A stretch of DNA of 64,000 nucleotides, taken from positions 195,857 through 259,856 of the forward strand of contig JAAUZC010000015.1 of assembly GCA_014804795.1 (NCBI GenBank), written 5' to 3'. Source of the DNA: Lachnospiraceae bacterium. Lineage in GTDB: Bacteria; Bacillota; Clostridia; Lachnospirales; Lachnospiraceae. Position 1 is the stretch's first letter. Each line of letters begins with the position of its first letter. The position numbers were made by a program, and so were the translations under genes. Below, one piece after another: positions 9,081-16,532 of the stretch. The notes under the pieces are model-generated. The model saw only the letters and a list, made by a program, of their open reading frames with translations. It had not been told where the DNA came from and made no database searches.

Positions 9081-10164
9081 GTTCCATCCCCCCTTCTGCT
9101 TTATCGATCATTTCCATAAACCTGTCAAACAGAAAACCGCTGTCTAACGGCCCGGGACAGGCTTCCGGATGGAACTGCACCGTAAATATATTTTTACCTG
9201 TATAGGATACCCCTTCGCAGGTGCCATCGTTGACATTGACAAAAGCAGGCTTTGCCACCTCCGGATTTAACTTCTCCATGTCCACCACATAGCCGTGATT
9301 CTGGGAAGAAATATATACCTTTCCGGTCACCAGATCCTTCACCGGATGGTTGCCGCCCCGATGTCCGTATTTCATTTTAAAAGTGTCCGCCCCGGTTGCC
9401 AACGCCATCAGCTGATGGCCGAGACAGATTGCAAAGATGGGGACCTCACTGTTGTATAATTTTTTAATTTCTTCAATAATGGAAACACACTCTTTCGGAT
9501 CGCCGGGACCGTTGGATAACATAATGCCGTCGGGCTTATCCGCCAGAATTTCTTCCGCTGTGGTAAGCGCCGGATAAACCGTCACGGTACAGTCCCTTTT
9601 CGCAAGACAGCGGGCAATGTTGTTCTTTGTGCCAAAGTCGAGTAACGCCACTTTCCGTTTTCCTTCGCCCACCGTATATTTTTTCAGACAGGTCACCTTT
9701 TCCACTACCTTGCCGGTAGTATAGGCTTTCAGTTTCGGCAGCACCTCTTCCAGACCGAAGTCTTCTCTCGTGGTGATCATGCCGTTCATAGTTCCTTTTT
9801 CCCGTAAAAGCTTTACAAGAGCCCTTGTGTCAATGCCCGCGATACCGGGAATCCCATGCTCTTCCAGAAATTCCTGAATGCTCATATCGCACCGGAAATT
9901 GTTTGGCATCCGCGATAACTCCCGTACAATAAATCCATCCGGCCAAGGGCGGGAAGATTCCATGTCCTCCAGACAAACCCCGTAATTTCCAATAAGCGGG
10001 TATGTCATACAGACAGCCTGTCCCGCATAAGACGGATCCGTCAGCACTTCCAAATACCCTGCCATGGATGTGTTAAAAACAATTTCACTGATGATTTCTT
10101 TTTCCGCACCGATATGCGTTCCCGCAAAAACCGTGCCGTCCTCCAAAATCAGAAAAGCTTTCAT
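9073..10164 (-). CDS. carA: Carbamoyl-phosphate synthase small (glutaminase) subunit
   Basis: Hydrolyses glutamine and channels ammonia to CarB. The 363 residues comprise the N-terminal CPSase small-chain domain (about 1-150) and a class I glutamine amidotransferase domain. The catalytic triad is visible: C247 in FAICLGHQ, and H332 and E334 in FHPEACPGP. The oxyanion region SNGPGDP is at 217-223. AAGGAG lies 8 bases before the ATG. It is the first gene of a two-gene operon and overlaps carB by 8 bases. The leader is about 65 bases, too short for a PyrR-type attenuator, so control is more likely at the promoter, where an inverted repeat covers the -10 box. Confidence 0.98.
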   Translation of the reverse strand: MKAFLILEDGTVFAGTHIGAEKEIISEIVFNTSMAGYLEVLTDPSYAGQAVCMTYPLIGNYGVCLEDMESSRPWPDGFIVRELSRMPNNFRCDMSIQEFLEEHGIPGIAGIDTRALVKLLREKGTMNGMITTREDFGLEEVLPKLKAYTTGKVVEKVTCLKKYTVGEGKRKVALLDFGTKNNIARCLAKRDCTVTVYPALTTAEEILADKPDGIMLSNGPGDPKECVSIIEEIKKLYNSEVPIFAICLGHQLMALATGADTFKMKYGHRGGNHPVKDLVTGKVYISSQNHGYVVDMEKLNPEVAKPAFVNVNDGTCEGVSYTGKNIFTVQFHPEACPGPLDSGFLFDRFMEMIDKAEGGMEHA

Positions 10165-10221
10165 GCAGTATGCTCCTTTTTTATTAAGCTGCGTTTTCTG
10201 TTTCTCTATGTATGTGTCACT

Positions 10222-10265
10222 ATAATACCTTGCGGTATTATATCACAACTCGTCCTGTTTGTCAG
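10222..10265 (-). promoter_or_regulatory. Promoter of carAB with an inverted repeat over the -10 box
   Basis: On the minus strand CTGACA (10260-10265) and a perfect TATAAT (10237-10242) are separated by exactly 17 bases. A perfect inverted repeat, ATAATACC-GCAA-GGTATTAT, covers 10222-10241, so it shares five bases with the -10 box and reaches past the likely start of transcription near 10230. This placement suits a repressor operator. It could also form a small hairpin at the very 5' end of the mRNA. Confidence 0.72.
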
Positions 10266-10275
10266 TGAAAATATT

Positions 10276-10968
10276 TTACTGTTTCCACGGACGTTTTTTC
10301 CGGGTCCACCCTTTATCTTTCCAATAGCTTACATCCGCTTCATTCCAACCGGACTTCTGCATCTGCCGCATCACTTCAAAAAATGCCTTCGTCTTAACAG
10401 ATGGCTTAACGTGCCCATACCTTTTTACTATTTTCTGTGCCAGCAGATCAAGTTTCTTTTCTATCTTCTGTTTCTTTTTGACACTGACTCTCTCCCATGA
10501 AGTTTCCCTTACGGCAACACCGTATTGATATGTTTTAGCAACTCCCCAATAGAAAGTACTGTGAGCCATATCCCGATTCGTGCTTTTCATGCCTCCGCCG
10601 GCCGCTGTGGAAATGCAGACAGCCTGTTTGGAAAACATCTTTGGCTCCGGACGGTGTACCATCCAACGCCAGCCGTAATGGTCAAGAAACGCTTTCATCG
10701 CGCCTGTTGCATGATACACATAAACGGGACTTGCCAATATGATCACATCCGCGTTATCCATTGCTTTTGTGATCACAGATAACTTTTCAAAATGTGGACA
10801 CTTTGTTTCAGACATTTTAAAGCAGGCGGTACAGCCAATACAGAATTCCCCGAAATCTTTCGGTAAAAAGAATTCTTCCACTTCACCATTTATTTTTTTT
10901 GCCAACAGTCTGGCAATATTGCAGGTAGACCCCTGATGGCTCTGCCCGTGAATTATTGTTATTTTCAT
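10276..10968 (-). CDS. NAD(P)H-dependent flavodoxin-fold oxidoreductase, iron-sulfur flavoprotein-like
   Basis: Flavodoxin-like FMN-binding protein of 230 residues. The N-terminus MKITIIHGQSHQGSTCNIA is the phosphate-binding loop for FMN. It is followed by a C-x2-C-x2-C-x7-C motif (C43, C46, C49, C57), which in iron-sulfur flavoproteins holds a [4Fe-4S] cluster. ASPVYVYHATGAMKAFLDH is the second FMN loop. The C-terminus is Lys/Arg-rich. Its stop overlaps the start of the PAP2 gene region by four bases (ATGA type), so it is translated after PAP2 in the same transcript. The electron donor and acceptor are unknown. An NADPH-dependent reductase of quinones or nitro compounds is the alternative reading. 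Confidence 0.88.
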   Translation of the reverse strand: MKITIIHGQSHQGSTCNIARLLAKKINGEVEEFFLPKDFGEFCIGCTACFKMSETKCPHFEKLSVITKAMDNADVIILASPVYVYHATGAMKAFLDHYGWRWMVHRPEPKMFSKQAVCISTAAGGGMKSTNRDMAHSTFYWGVAKTYQYGVAVRETSWERVSVKKKQKIEKKLDLLAQKIVKRYGHVKPSVKTKAFFEVMRQMQKSGWNEADVSYWKDKGWTRKKRPWKQ

Positions 10969-11501
10969 TGAATTTTTCCCCTGCGGCGCCCCAGTATTTC
11001 TATGGTTTTGTATCCGGCATACCCCGCAATGATTCCAACCACAATGCCACCCAGAATATCCGTCGGGTAATGTACATATAAGTATAATCTGGAAAAAGCT
11101 ATGATACCTGCAAGCAGAAGCGCCGGTATCCAGAGTTTACGCTCCTTAGAAAAATAGAGTGCCGTTACGGAAGCAAAAGAAGCCGCCGAATGTCCCGACG
11201 GAAACGAATACCCATGCGGCCTGTTGATCAACAACTGAATTGAAGTATTGATATCGCAGGGACGGGCTCTTGCAACCAGATTTTTTATTACTCCATCGCA
11301 TAACACGACGTCCCAACAGAGTGCCGCTGCTACAAGGATGCCGGCTTTTCTTGTTTTGGGAACAGCAAGCAGAACACAGGCCAACAAGATCCAAAAAATC
11401 CCACTGTTTCCAAGCACCGTTATCACAGGCATCACCGCATCGCCAAACGGCGTCCTGATACTCTGTATAAAATCCAATATTCTGAATTCAATTCCCATCA
11501 T
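10965..11501 (-). CDS. PAP2-superfamily membrane phosphatase
   Basis: Integral membrane phosphatase of 178 residues, probably for undecaprenyl pyrophosphate or another lipid phosphate. All three catalytic motifs are present: KNLVARARP (K73-P81), PSGH (101-104) and SRLYLYVHYPTD with S137, R138, H144 and D148. About five hydrophobic segments surround them, with the active site facing outward in characterised BcrC/PgpB-type enzymes. Two adjacent ATG codons follow a GAGGG ribosome site and either may be used. It overlaps the flavodoxin gene by 4 bases, so the two are coupled. The lipid substrate cannot be told from sequence. Confidence 0.92.
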   Translation of the reverse strand: MMGIEFRILDFIQSIRTPFGDAVMPVITVLGNSGIFWILLACVLLAVPKTRKAGILVAAALCWDVVLCDGVIKNLVARARPCDINTSIQLLINRPHGYSFPSGHSAASFASVTALYFSKERKLWIPALLLAGIIAFSRLYLYVHYPTDILGGIVVGIIAGYAGYKTIEILGRRRGKIQ

Positions 11502-11611
11502 TTAACCCTCTTCCTTTGTCTTCTCTGCTTCTGCAGCAACAAAATAAATCGTTACTATTTTTGCAACCTGCCTCTTTCCAAATTTTGTCAGGACTTTTCT
11601 ATAATTATACG

Positions 11612-13126
11612 CTACATCTTAAATTTTTCCAGCTCCTGCAGTCTGTCTTCATACTTCGTCCCCAGGCACTCCCTAAACGCCGCTTCTTTTTTCATACCCT
11701 CTAACGCCGCCCCGGTGGCTTTGACAGATCCTATCGTTCCTGCCCCCGCAATACAGCCGCCCGGACACGCCATACCTTCCAACAGATAACCGTTATATTT
11801 TCCGGCTTTTGCCAATGTCAACAGTTTCCTGCAGTTCTCCAGTCCTTCCGCATTCGCCACTTTGATCTCCCTGTCAGGCTCCATTTTCTGAATGACATGG
11901 ACCACAGCATTCGCCACGCCTCCGCTGGCCGCAAATCCTCTGCCGTCGGCACTTGCCCGAAGAAGCGGCTCTCCCTCCGGCAGTTCTTCAAACTGAATGC
12001 CTTTCGCATCGAACATGCCTGCCACTTCCTCAAAAGTGAGTACAAAATCCACATAACTTCTGATTGTCCGTCTGCTGGCCTCCAACTTCTTCGCCGCACA
12101 AGGACCTACAAATACGATCTTACAGTCCGGTGTTCTCTGCTTGATCAGTCTTGCAGTCAGCACCATCGGCGTCAGCGCCATGGAGATACATTCCGCCTGT
12201 TCCGGAAACAGCTTTTTCGCCATCATGGACCAGGACGGACAACAGGACGTCGCCATAAACGGCAGCTTTTCCGGTACTTCTCTCAAGAAATCTTTTGCTT
12301 CTTCAATAGCGCATAAATCTGCTCCGATCGCTACTTCCCTCACATCCGTAAATCCAAGTGCCTGAAAAGCGCTTCGAATCTGCGTATTTTTCAGCCCTTT
12401 AAACTGCCCTGCAATAGCCGGCGCCAAAATGGCATACACCGGCGTGCTGCTTTTAAGCGCCATGATCGTCTGGTAAATCTGTCCTTTATCCACGATCGCA
12501 CTGAACGGACAGCTCACAAGGCACATCCCGCAGGAAACGCACTTGTCCTGATCGATCTTCGCCCTGCCATGCTCATCGGACTTAATGGCGCCCATGCCGC
12601 AGGCCTTTTTACAGGGTCTTTCCTGCTTAATGATTGCATTGTAAGGACAGGCATCCAGACATTTGCCGCATTTTATACACTTCTCCTCATCGATATGGGA
12701 TCTGCCGTTCACCATGCTGATGGCGCCCTTCGGACATACTTCCATACAGGGGTGCTCTAAACAGCCCTGGCAGCCCTCCGTTACCATGATCCGTTTTTCC
12801 GGGCAGGAATTGCAGGCAAACTTGATCACATTGATCAGGGGCGGCTCATAATATTTTTCTTCGATCACACTGGCTTCCACGCCTTCAGAGATCGGCGCAT
12901 GTTCGGATATTTTCCGTAAAGACATTCCCATCGCCACACGCAGTCTCTCGCCCACGATCGCCCGCTCCAAAAAAATACTTTCCCGATAGGTAGCGATCTC
13001 ACCGGGAATAATTTTATAGGGAAGTTCTTCTAACTTCGCCGGGTCGTCCCCCTCATAAGCCAGTCTGGCTATCTCCTTAAAAATAGAATGCCGTATTTCT
13101 GTTTTTGATGAATATAAGCCTCGCAT
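11612..13126 (-). CDS. [FeFe]-hydrogenase with N-terminal ferredoxin domains, probably group B
   Basis: Cytoplasmic iron hydrogenase of 504 residues that reduces protons or oxidises H2. The N-terminal half holds several ferredoxin-type motifs: C119/C122/C127/C131, C150/C153/C156/C160 and C196/C199/C202/C206, plus C105/C108. The H-cluster signatures are TSCCPSW (293-299), GPCAAKKLE (341-349) and EGMACPGGC (450-458). The second Cys of TSCCP, the proton-transfer residue, is kept, which argues for catalysis and not a pure sensor. The GPC form of the second motif, where classical group A enzymes have MPC, points to group B, whose physiological role is poorly known. GGAGGG lies 7 bases before the ATG. 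It is co-directional with hydF and hydG. Confidence 0.94.
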   Translation of the reverse strand: MRGLYSSKTEIRHSIFKEIARLAYEGDDPAKLEELPYKIIPGEIATYRESIFLERAIVGERLRVAMGMSLRKISEHAPISEGVEASVIEEKYYEPPLINVIKFACNSCPEKRIMVTEGCQGCLEHPCMEVCPKGAISMVNGRSHIDEEKCIKCGKCLDACPYNAIIKQERPCKKACGMGAIKSDEHGRAKIDQDKCVSCGMCLVSCPFSAIVDKGQIYQTIMALKSSTPVYAILAPAIAGQFKGLKNTQIRSAFQALGFTDVREVAIGADLCAIEEAKDFLREVPEKLPFMATSCCPSWSMMAKKLFPEQAECISMALTPMVLTARLIKQRTPDCKIVFVGPCAAKKLEASRRTIRSYVDFVLTFEEVAGMFDAKGIQFEELPEGEPLLRASADGRGFAASGGVANAVVHVIQKMEPDREIKVANAEGLENCRKLLTLAKAGKYNGYLLEGMACPGGCIAGAGTIGSVKATGAALEGMKKEAAFRECLGTKYEDRLQELEKFKM

Positions 13127-13138
13127 ACCAATTCCCTC

Positions 13139-14353
13139 CTAATCCAGTTTTACATCCGTCTTCTGCCCATTTTTAAATATTTCCAACGTCCGCTCCAAAA
13201 TCCCGTTGATACAGGCGATCAGCACCCCGTAATTTGTCACGGGAACACCCGCCTCCCTGCAGCACATAAGCCGATACTGCATTTCTTTTCTGTTTAACAT
13301 ACAGCCGCCGCAATGCACCACCATTTTATAAGATGACACATCTGTCGGAAACTCTGTGCCCGAGGTGAAAGAAAACGACGGTTCCGCTTTCGTATAACGC
13401 CTGATCAGATTTGGCAGCTTTACCGTACCGATATCCCCGCATTGTCTGTGGTGGGTACACCCCTCACAGATCAACACTTTATCGCCGCCTCTTAATTTCT
13501 CTATCGCTGCCGCTCCCTCTGTAAGCAGGGGCAGATCTCCTTTATAGCGCGCCATTAAAATAGAAAAGGAAGTAAGAGGCACAAAGTCCGGCACAATTTT
13601 TTCCACCTGATCAAAGACCTGACTGTCTGTTATGACCAGTGCGGGGGGCGTTTTCAGTTTCTCAAGTGTCTCCTCCAATTCTGTATGGCGGCAGACAAGA
13701 CCGCACGCACCCGCCTCCAAAACATCGCGTATCACCTGCTGCTGCGGCAAAATCAATCTCCCTTTGGGCGCTCCCGCATCTATGGGCACAACCAGCACTA
13801 CCGTATCTTTCTTGGCTATGAGATCTGCTATCAGCGGCCGCTCTTTTGTTTCCTCCGGCAGCATTGCCGCCACACGTTCCTTTAACTCGCGGATATGAAA
13901 TCCTGTTTTAGCGCTGACCAAAAGCGTTTTTTCATCCTCCGCCGGAATCTCTTTAAGCAGATCCGCCTTATTAAAGACTAACAGACAGGGAATTTTCTTT
14001 TTATCAAATTCGGCGAGCATATCTTTCTCTATCTCATCAGGCGGCAATACTGCATCTGTCACTACAATGGCGATATCCGTCTTCCGCATTGCCTCTTTCG
14101 CCCTGGCGATCCTCTGTCCGCCCAATGTTCCTGTATCGTCAAGTCCCGGCGTATCGACTAACACCACAGGCCCTAACGGCGGCAGTTCCATCGTCTTATA
14201 TACCACATCCGTAGTAGTGCCCATAACCGGCGATACAATGGAAATCTCCTGTCCGGTAAAAGCATTCATCAGGCTTGACTTGCCTGCGTTGCGCCTGCCG
14301 AAAAAAGTAATATGTACCCGTTCGCTCACCGGTGTCTGATTCATGCTGTTCAC
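13139..14353 (-). CDS. hydF: [FeFe]-hydrogenase maturation GTPase HydF
   Basis: Scaffold GTPase on which the 2Fe subcluster is assembled before transfer to the hydrogenase. The N-terminal GTPase domain shows GRRNAGKS (P-loop), a conserved TT pair in GTTTDV (G2), DTPGLDD (G3) and FNKADLL (G4). The C-terminal [4Fe-4S] domain has the family motif CxH...HCxxC (CTHH, then HCGGC about 50 residues later). I chose a GTG at 14353 because an AGAGG site lies 7 bases upstream. An ATG three codons further in (14344) gives the usual family N-terminus MNQTP and is the alternative. It lies 12 bases from the hydrogenase gene. Confidence 0.95.
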   Translation of the reverse strand: MNSMNQTPVSERVHITFFGRRNAGKSSLMNAFTGQEISIVSPVMGTTTDVVYKTMELPPLGPVVLVDTPGLDDTGTLGGQRIARAKEAMRKTDIAIVVTDAVLPPDEIEKDMLAEFDKKKIPCLLVFNKADLLKEIPAEDEKTLLVSAKTGFHIRELKERVAAMLPEETKERPLIADLIAKKDTVVLVVPIDAGAPKGRLILPQQQVIRDVLEAGACGLVCRHTELEETLEKLKTPPALVITDSQVFDQVEKIVPDFVPLTSFSILMARYKGDLPLLTEGAAAIEKLRGGDKVLICEGCTHHRQCGDIGTVKLPNLIRRYTKAEPSFSFTSGTEFPTDVSSYKMVVHCGGCMLNRKEMQYRLMCCREAGVPVTNYGVLIACINGILERTLEIFKNGQKTDVKLD

Positions 14354-14447
14354 TGCCCCACCTCTTTGCATCTCGTCCCGTTTCACTTTATTCTTTCGCA
14401 AAAAGCATAGATTTCTTCCTGTTCTGCAAGTCTCACTTCCGGCCGTA

Positions 14448-15860
14448 TCAGAAATAAAAATCTCTCTGTCCCTGTCCAGTCTTTTCTAACCGCTCTTTTG
14501 TGATATTTCTCACCTTTTCATTTGCGATCTCTGCTATCTGCCGCTCTATCATCTCTTCCCCGATCCGCTTTGTCTCCGGTGCCGCATAGTCTTCCAGATA
14601 CTCCTGCAGCGTAAGCAGTGCATTAGGCAGACAGCAGTTCTGAATCTGCCCCGATTTACAGAGAGACATAAACCGGTCTCCGGTCCGCCCCTCTCTGTAG
14701 CAGGCAGTACAAAAAGAAGGTATATAGTTTAACTCCATCAGCCAGCGCACTACCTCATCCAGACTGCGGCGGTCGGATACGTCAAACTGAGAGGTGTTTT
14801 CCGGCTCCGCCTCCCGATAACCTCCCACACTGGTTCTGGAACCCCCGGAGATCTGAGAGATACCAAGGCGCAGTACCCGTTCCCGTACCTCTTTTTTCTC
14901 TCTCGTGGAAACGATCATTCCCGTATAAGGCACCGCCACCCGGATACAGGCAACGATCTTTGCAAAAATATCATCGGATATTCCATTGTCAAAAGTATCC
15001 GGATCAATGTCATCGGCCGGACAGACTCTGGGCACACTGATCGTATGGGGACCTACCCCATACACCGCTTCCAAATGCTCCGCATGCATCAAAAGCCCTG
15101 CAAATTCATAGCGGTAAAGTTCCAGCCCGAAGAGTACACCCAATCCCACATCGTCAATGCCGCCCTGCATCGCGCGGTCATGGGCTTCCGTATGGTAAGC
15201 ATAATTGCTTTTCGGCCCGGTGGGATGCAGTTTTTCATAGCTCTCTTTATGATATGTCTCCTGAAACAGGATATAAGTGCCGATACCAGCCTCTTTCAAT
15301 TGACGATACCCGTCGACTGAAAGAGCCGCAATATTCACATTTACCCGGCGGATCGCTCCGTTTTTATGGTGAATCGAATAGATTGTCCGAATGGATTCCA
15401 AAATGTATTCCAACGGATTATGCACCGGATCCTCACCGGCTTCCAGCGCAAGACGCTTATGCCCCATATCCTGCAGCGCAATTACCTCCGCCCGTATTTC
15501 CTCCTGTGTCAGCTTTTTTCGCGCAATATGTTTATTTTTCGCATGATAAGGACAATACAGACAACCGTTGACACAATAGTTGGAAAGGTATAACGGTGCG
15601 AACATTACAATACGGTTTCCGTAAAAATCCTTTTTGATCTGCTCCGCTAACGCATAGATTTCCCGGTTTTTCTCCTCCAGTTCACATGCCAACAGCACGG
15701 ACGCTTCCCTATGATCGAGGCCCTTTCTCAGCCGGGCCTTCTCCAGAATCGCATCTATTACCGCCGCATCCCTTTTATGGGCATCCGCATAAGCAAGGCT
15801 GTCCAAAATTTCCTGATGGTCTATAAATTCTTCCGCATATGCAGAGTTTTTGTTATACAT
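14448..15860 (-). CDS. hydG: [FeFe]-hydrogenase maturase HydG (radical SAM tyrosine lyase)
   Basis: Radical SAM enzyme that cleaves tyrosine to give the CO and cyanide ligands of the H-cluster. It has 470 residues, normal for the family. The SAM cluster motif C-x3-C-x2-C is at C96, C100 and C103 (CVNGCLYC). The auxiliary cluster motif near the C-terminus is C-x2-C followed by a third Cys (CTACYREGRTGDRFMSLC). The ATG at 15860 is preceded by a G-rich ribosome site; the longer frame lacks support. It is the first gene of hydG-hydF-hydrogenase and has its own promoter. HydE, the third maturase, is not in this window. Confidence 0.96.
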   Translation of the reverse strand: MYNKNSAYAEEFIDHQEILDSLAYADAHKRDAAVIDAILEKARLRKGLDHREASVLLACELEEKNREIYALAEQIKKDFYGNRIVMFAPLYLSNYCVNGCLYCPYHAKNKHIARKKLTQEEIRAEVIALQDMGHKRLALEAGEDPVHNPLEYILESIRTIYSIHHKNGAIRRVNVNIAALSVDGYRQLKEAGIGTYILFQETYHKESYEKLHPTGPKSNYAYHTEAHDRAMQGGIDDVGLGVLFGLELYRYEFAGLLMHAEHLEAVYGVGPHTISVPRVCPADDIDPDTFDNGISDDIFAKIVACIRVAVPYTGMIVSTREKKEVRERVLRLGISQISGGSRTSVGGYREAEPENTSQFDVSDRRSLDEVVRWLMELNYIPSFCTACYREGRTGDRFMSLCKSGQIQNCCLPNALLTLQEYLEDYAAPETKRIGEEMIERQIAEIANEKVRNITKERLEKTGQGQRDFYF

Positions 15861-15930
15861 AAAACGCCCCCCGGATGCTGTTTTCACTTTTTGCCGCACT
15901 CATATAAACGGTCAGTCTGTGATTACTGAC

Positions 15931-15959
15931 AGCATATCGAAAAAACATACTTCTGTCAA
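15931..15959 (-). promoter_or_regulatory. Predicted sigma-A promoter of the hydG-hydF-hydrogenase cluster
   Basis: On the minus strand a perfect TTGACA (15954-15959) is followed after 17 bases by TATGCT (15931-15936). The -35 box overlaps the last codon region of the upstream membrane protein gene. Between it and hydG lies a short inverted repeat, GTCAG...CTGAC, which may form a leader hairpin or bind a regulator. Confidence 0.68.
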
Positions 15960-16444
15960 TGAAACACAGCGGCTTTCCTGTGCATCAGATGAATCCCTAT
16001 ATGCCCGATACCGAGAATCACTACAGCCAGCGCCAGAAACGCATTCTTCCCATACACTGCAAGAAGCATAAATGCCATAACAGGCAGCGTCGCCCCGGCC
16101 ACCGGAATGCCAAACAGACTGCTGTAAAAATCTTTCATGTTCTTTTCACTTTTAAAATAACGTATCCAGAATATTTCATAGAGAACCATACAAAGAAAGG
16201 ATACCATCAGCCACAGACACCACGCGGACCATTTCCCGATATTAAAATCAGAAAAAATCAGCGCCAGACAGGAAACGAGAACTTCTCCTGTTCTCTCCAT
16301 CGCCAACAATATCCTGTTTTCACTTCCGACATACTTTTCATAATCTTTTGGTTTATTTTTCGTCCATATCATATTGGGCAGCATCAACATGACCAGATAA
16401 AGCAACCCTACATACGAAAATCCAAAATGTATTTCATCAAACAT
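15956..16444 (-). CDS. Small integral membrane protein, function unknown
   Basis: Protein of 162 residues with about four to five hydrophobic segments (roughly 9-26, 52-65, 72-92, 112-131 and 134-152) and an even spread of aromatic residues. I see no motif of a known transporter or enzyme. AGGTGAG lies 6 bases before the ATG. It lies between purL and hydG with its own upstream space, and a strong hairpin separates it from purL. A role with the hydrogenase genes is possible only by position. Confidence 0.75.
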   Translation of the reverse strand: MFDEIHFGFSYVGLLYLVMLMLPNMIWTKNKPKDYEKYVGSENRILLAMERTGEVLVSCLALIFSDFNIGKWSAWCLWLMVSFLCMVLYEIFWIRYFKSEKNMKDFYSSLFGIPVAGATLPVMAFMLLAVYGKNAFLALAVVILGIGHIGIHLMHRKAAVFH

Positions 16445-16479
16445 GCAGTTCTCACCTTTGCAACTATTTTATAAATTCT

Positions 16480-16504
16480 GAGCGGGAAAGAATATTTCCC
16501 GCTC
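16480..16504 (-). terminator. Terminator after purL
   Basis: A perfect 10-base-pair hairpin, GAGCGGGAAA with TTTCCCGCTC and a 5-base loop, lies about 28 bases after the purL stop. The T-run is better on the plus strand (ATTTTTT follows) than on the minus strand, so termination of purL may rest mostly on hairpin strength. Confidence 0.6.
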
Positions 16505-16532
16505 CAATTTTTTAACAGTATTTTCTGTTGTC

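Noticed and set aside
10165..10275. PyrR attenuator or riboswitch ahead of carA
   Set aside because: The leader from the predicted start is about 65 bases and has no terminator/antiterminator pair; only the short inverted repeat at the promoter is present.
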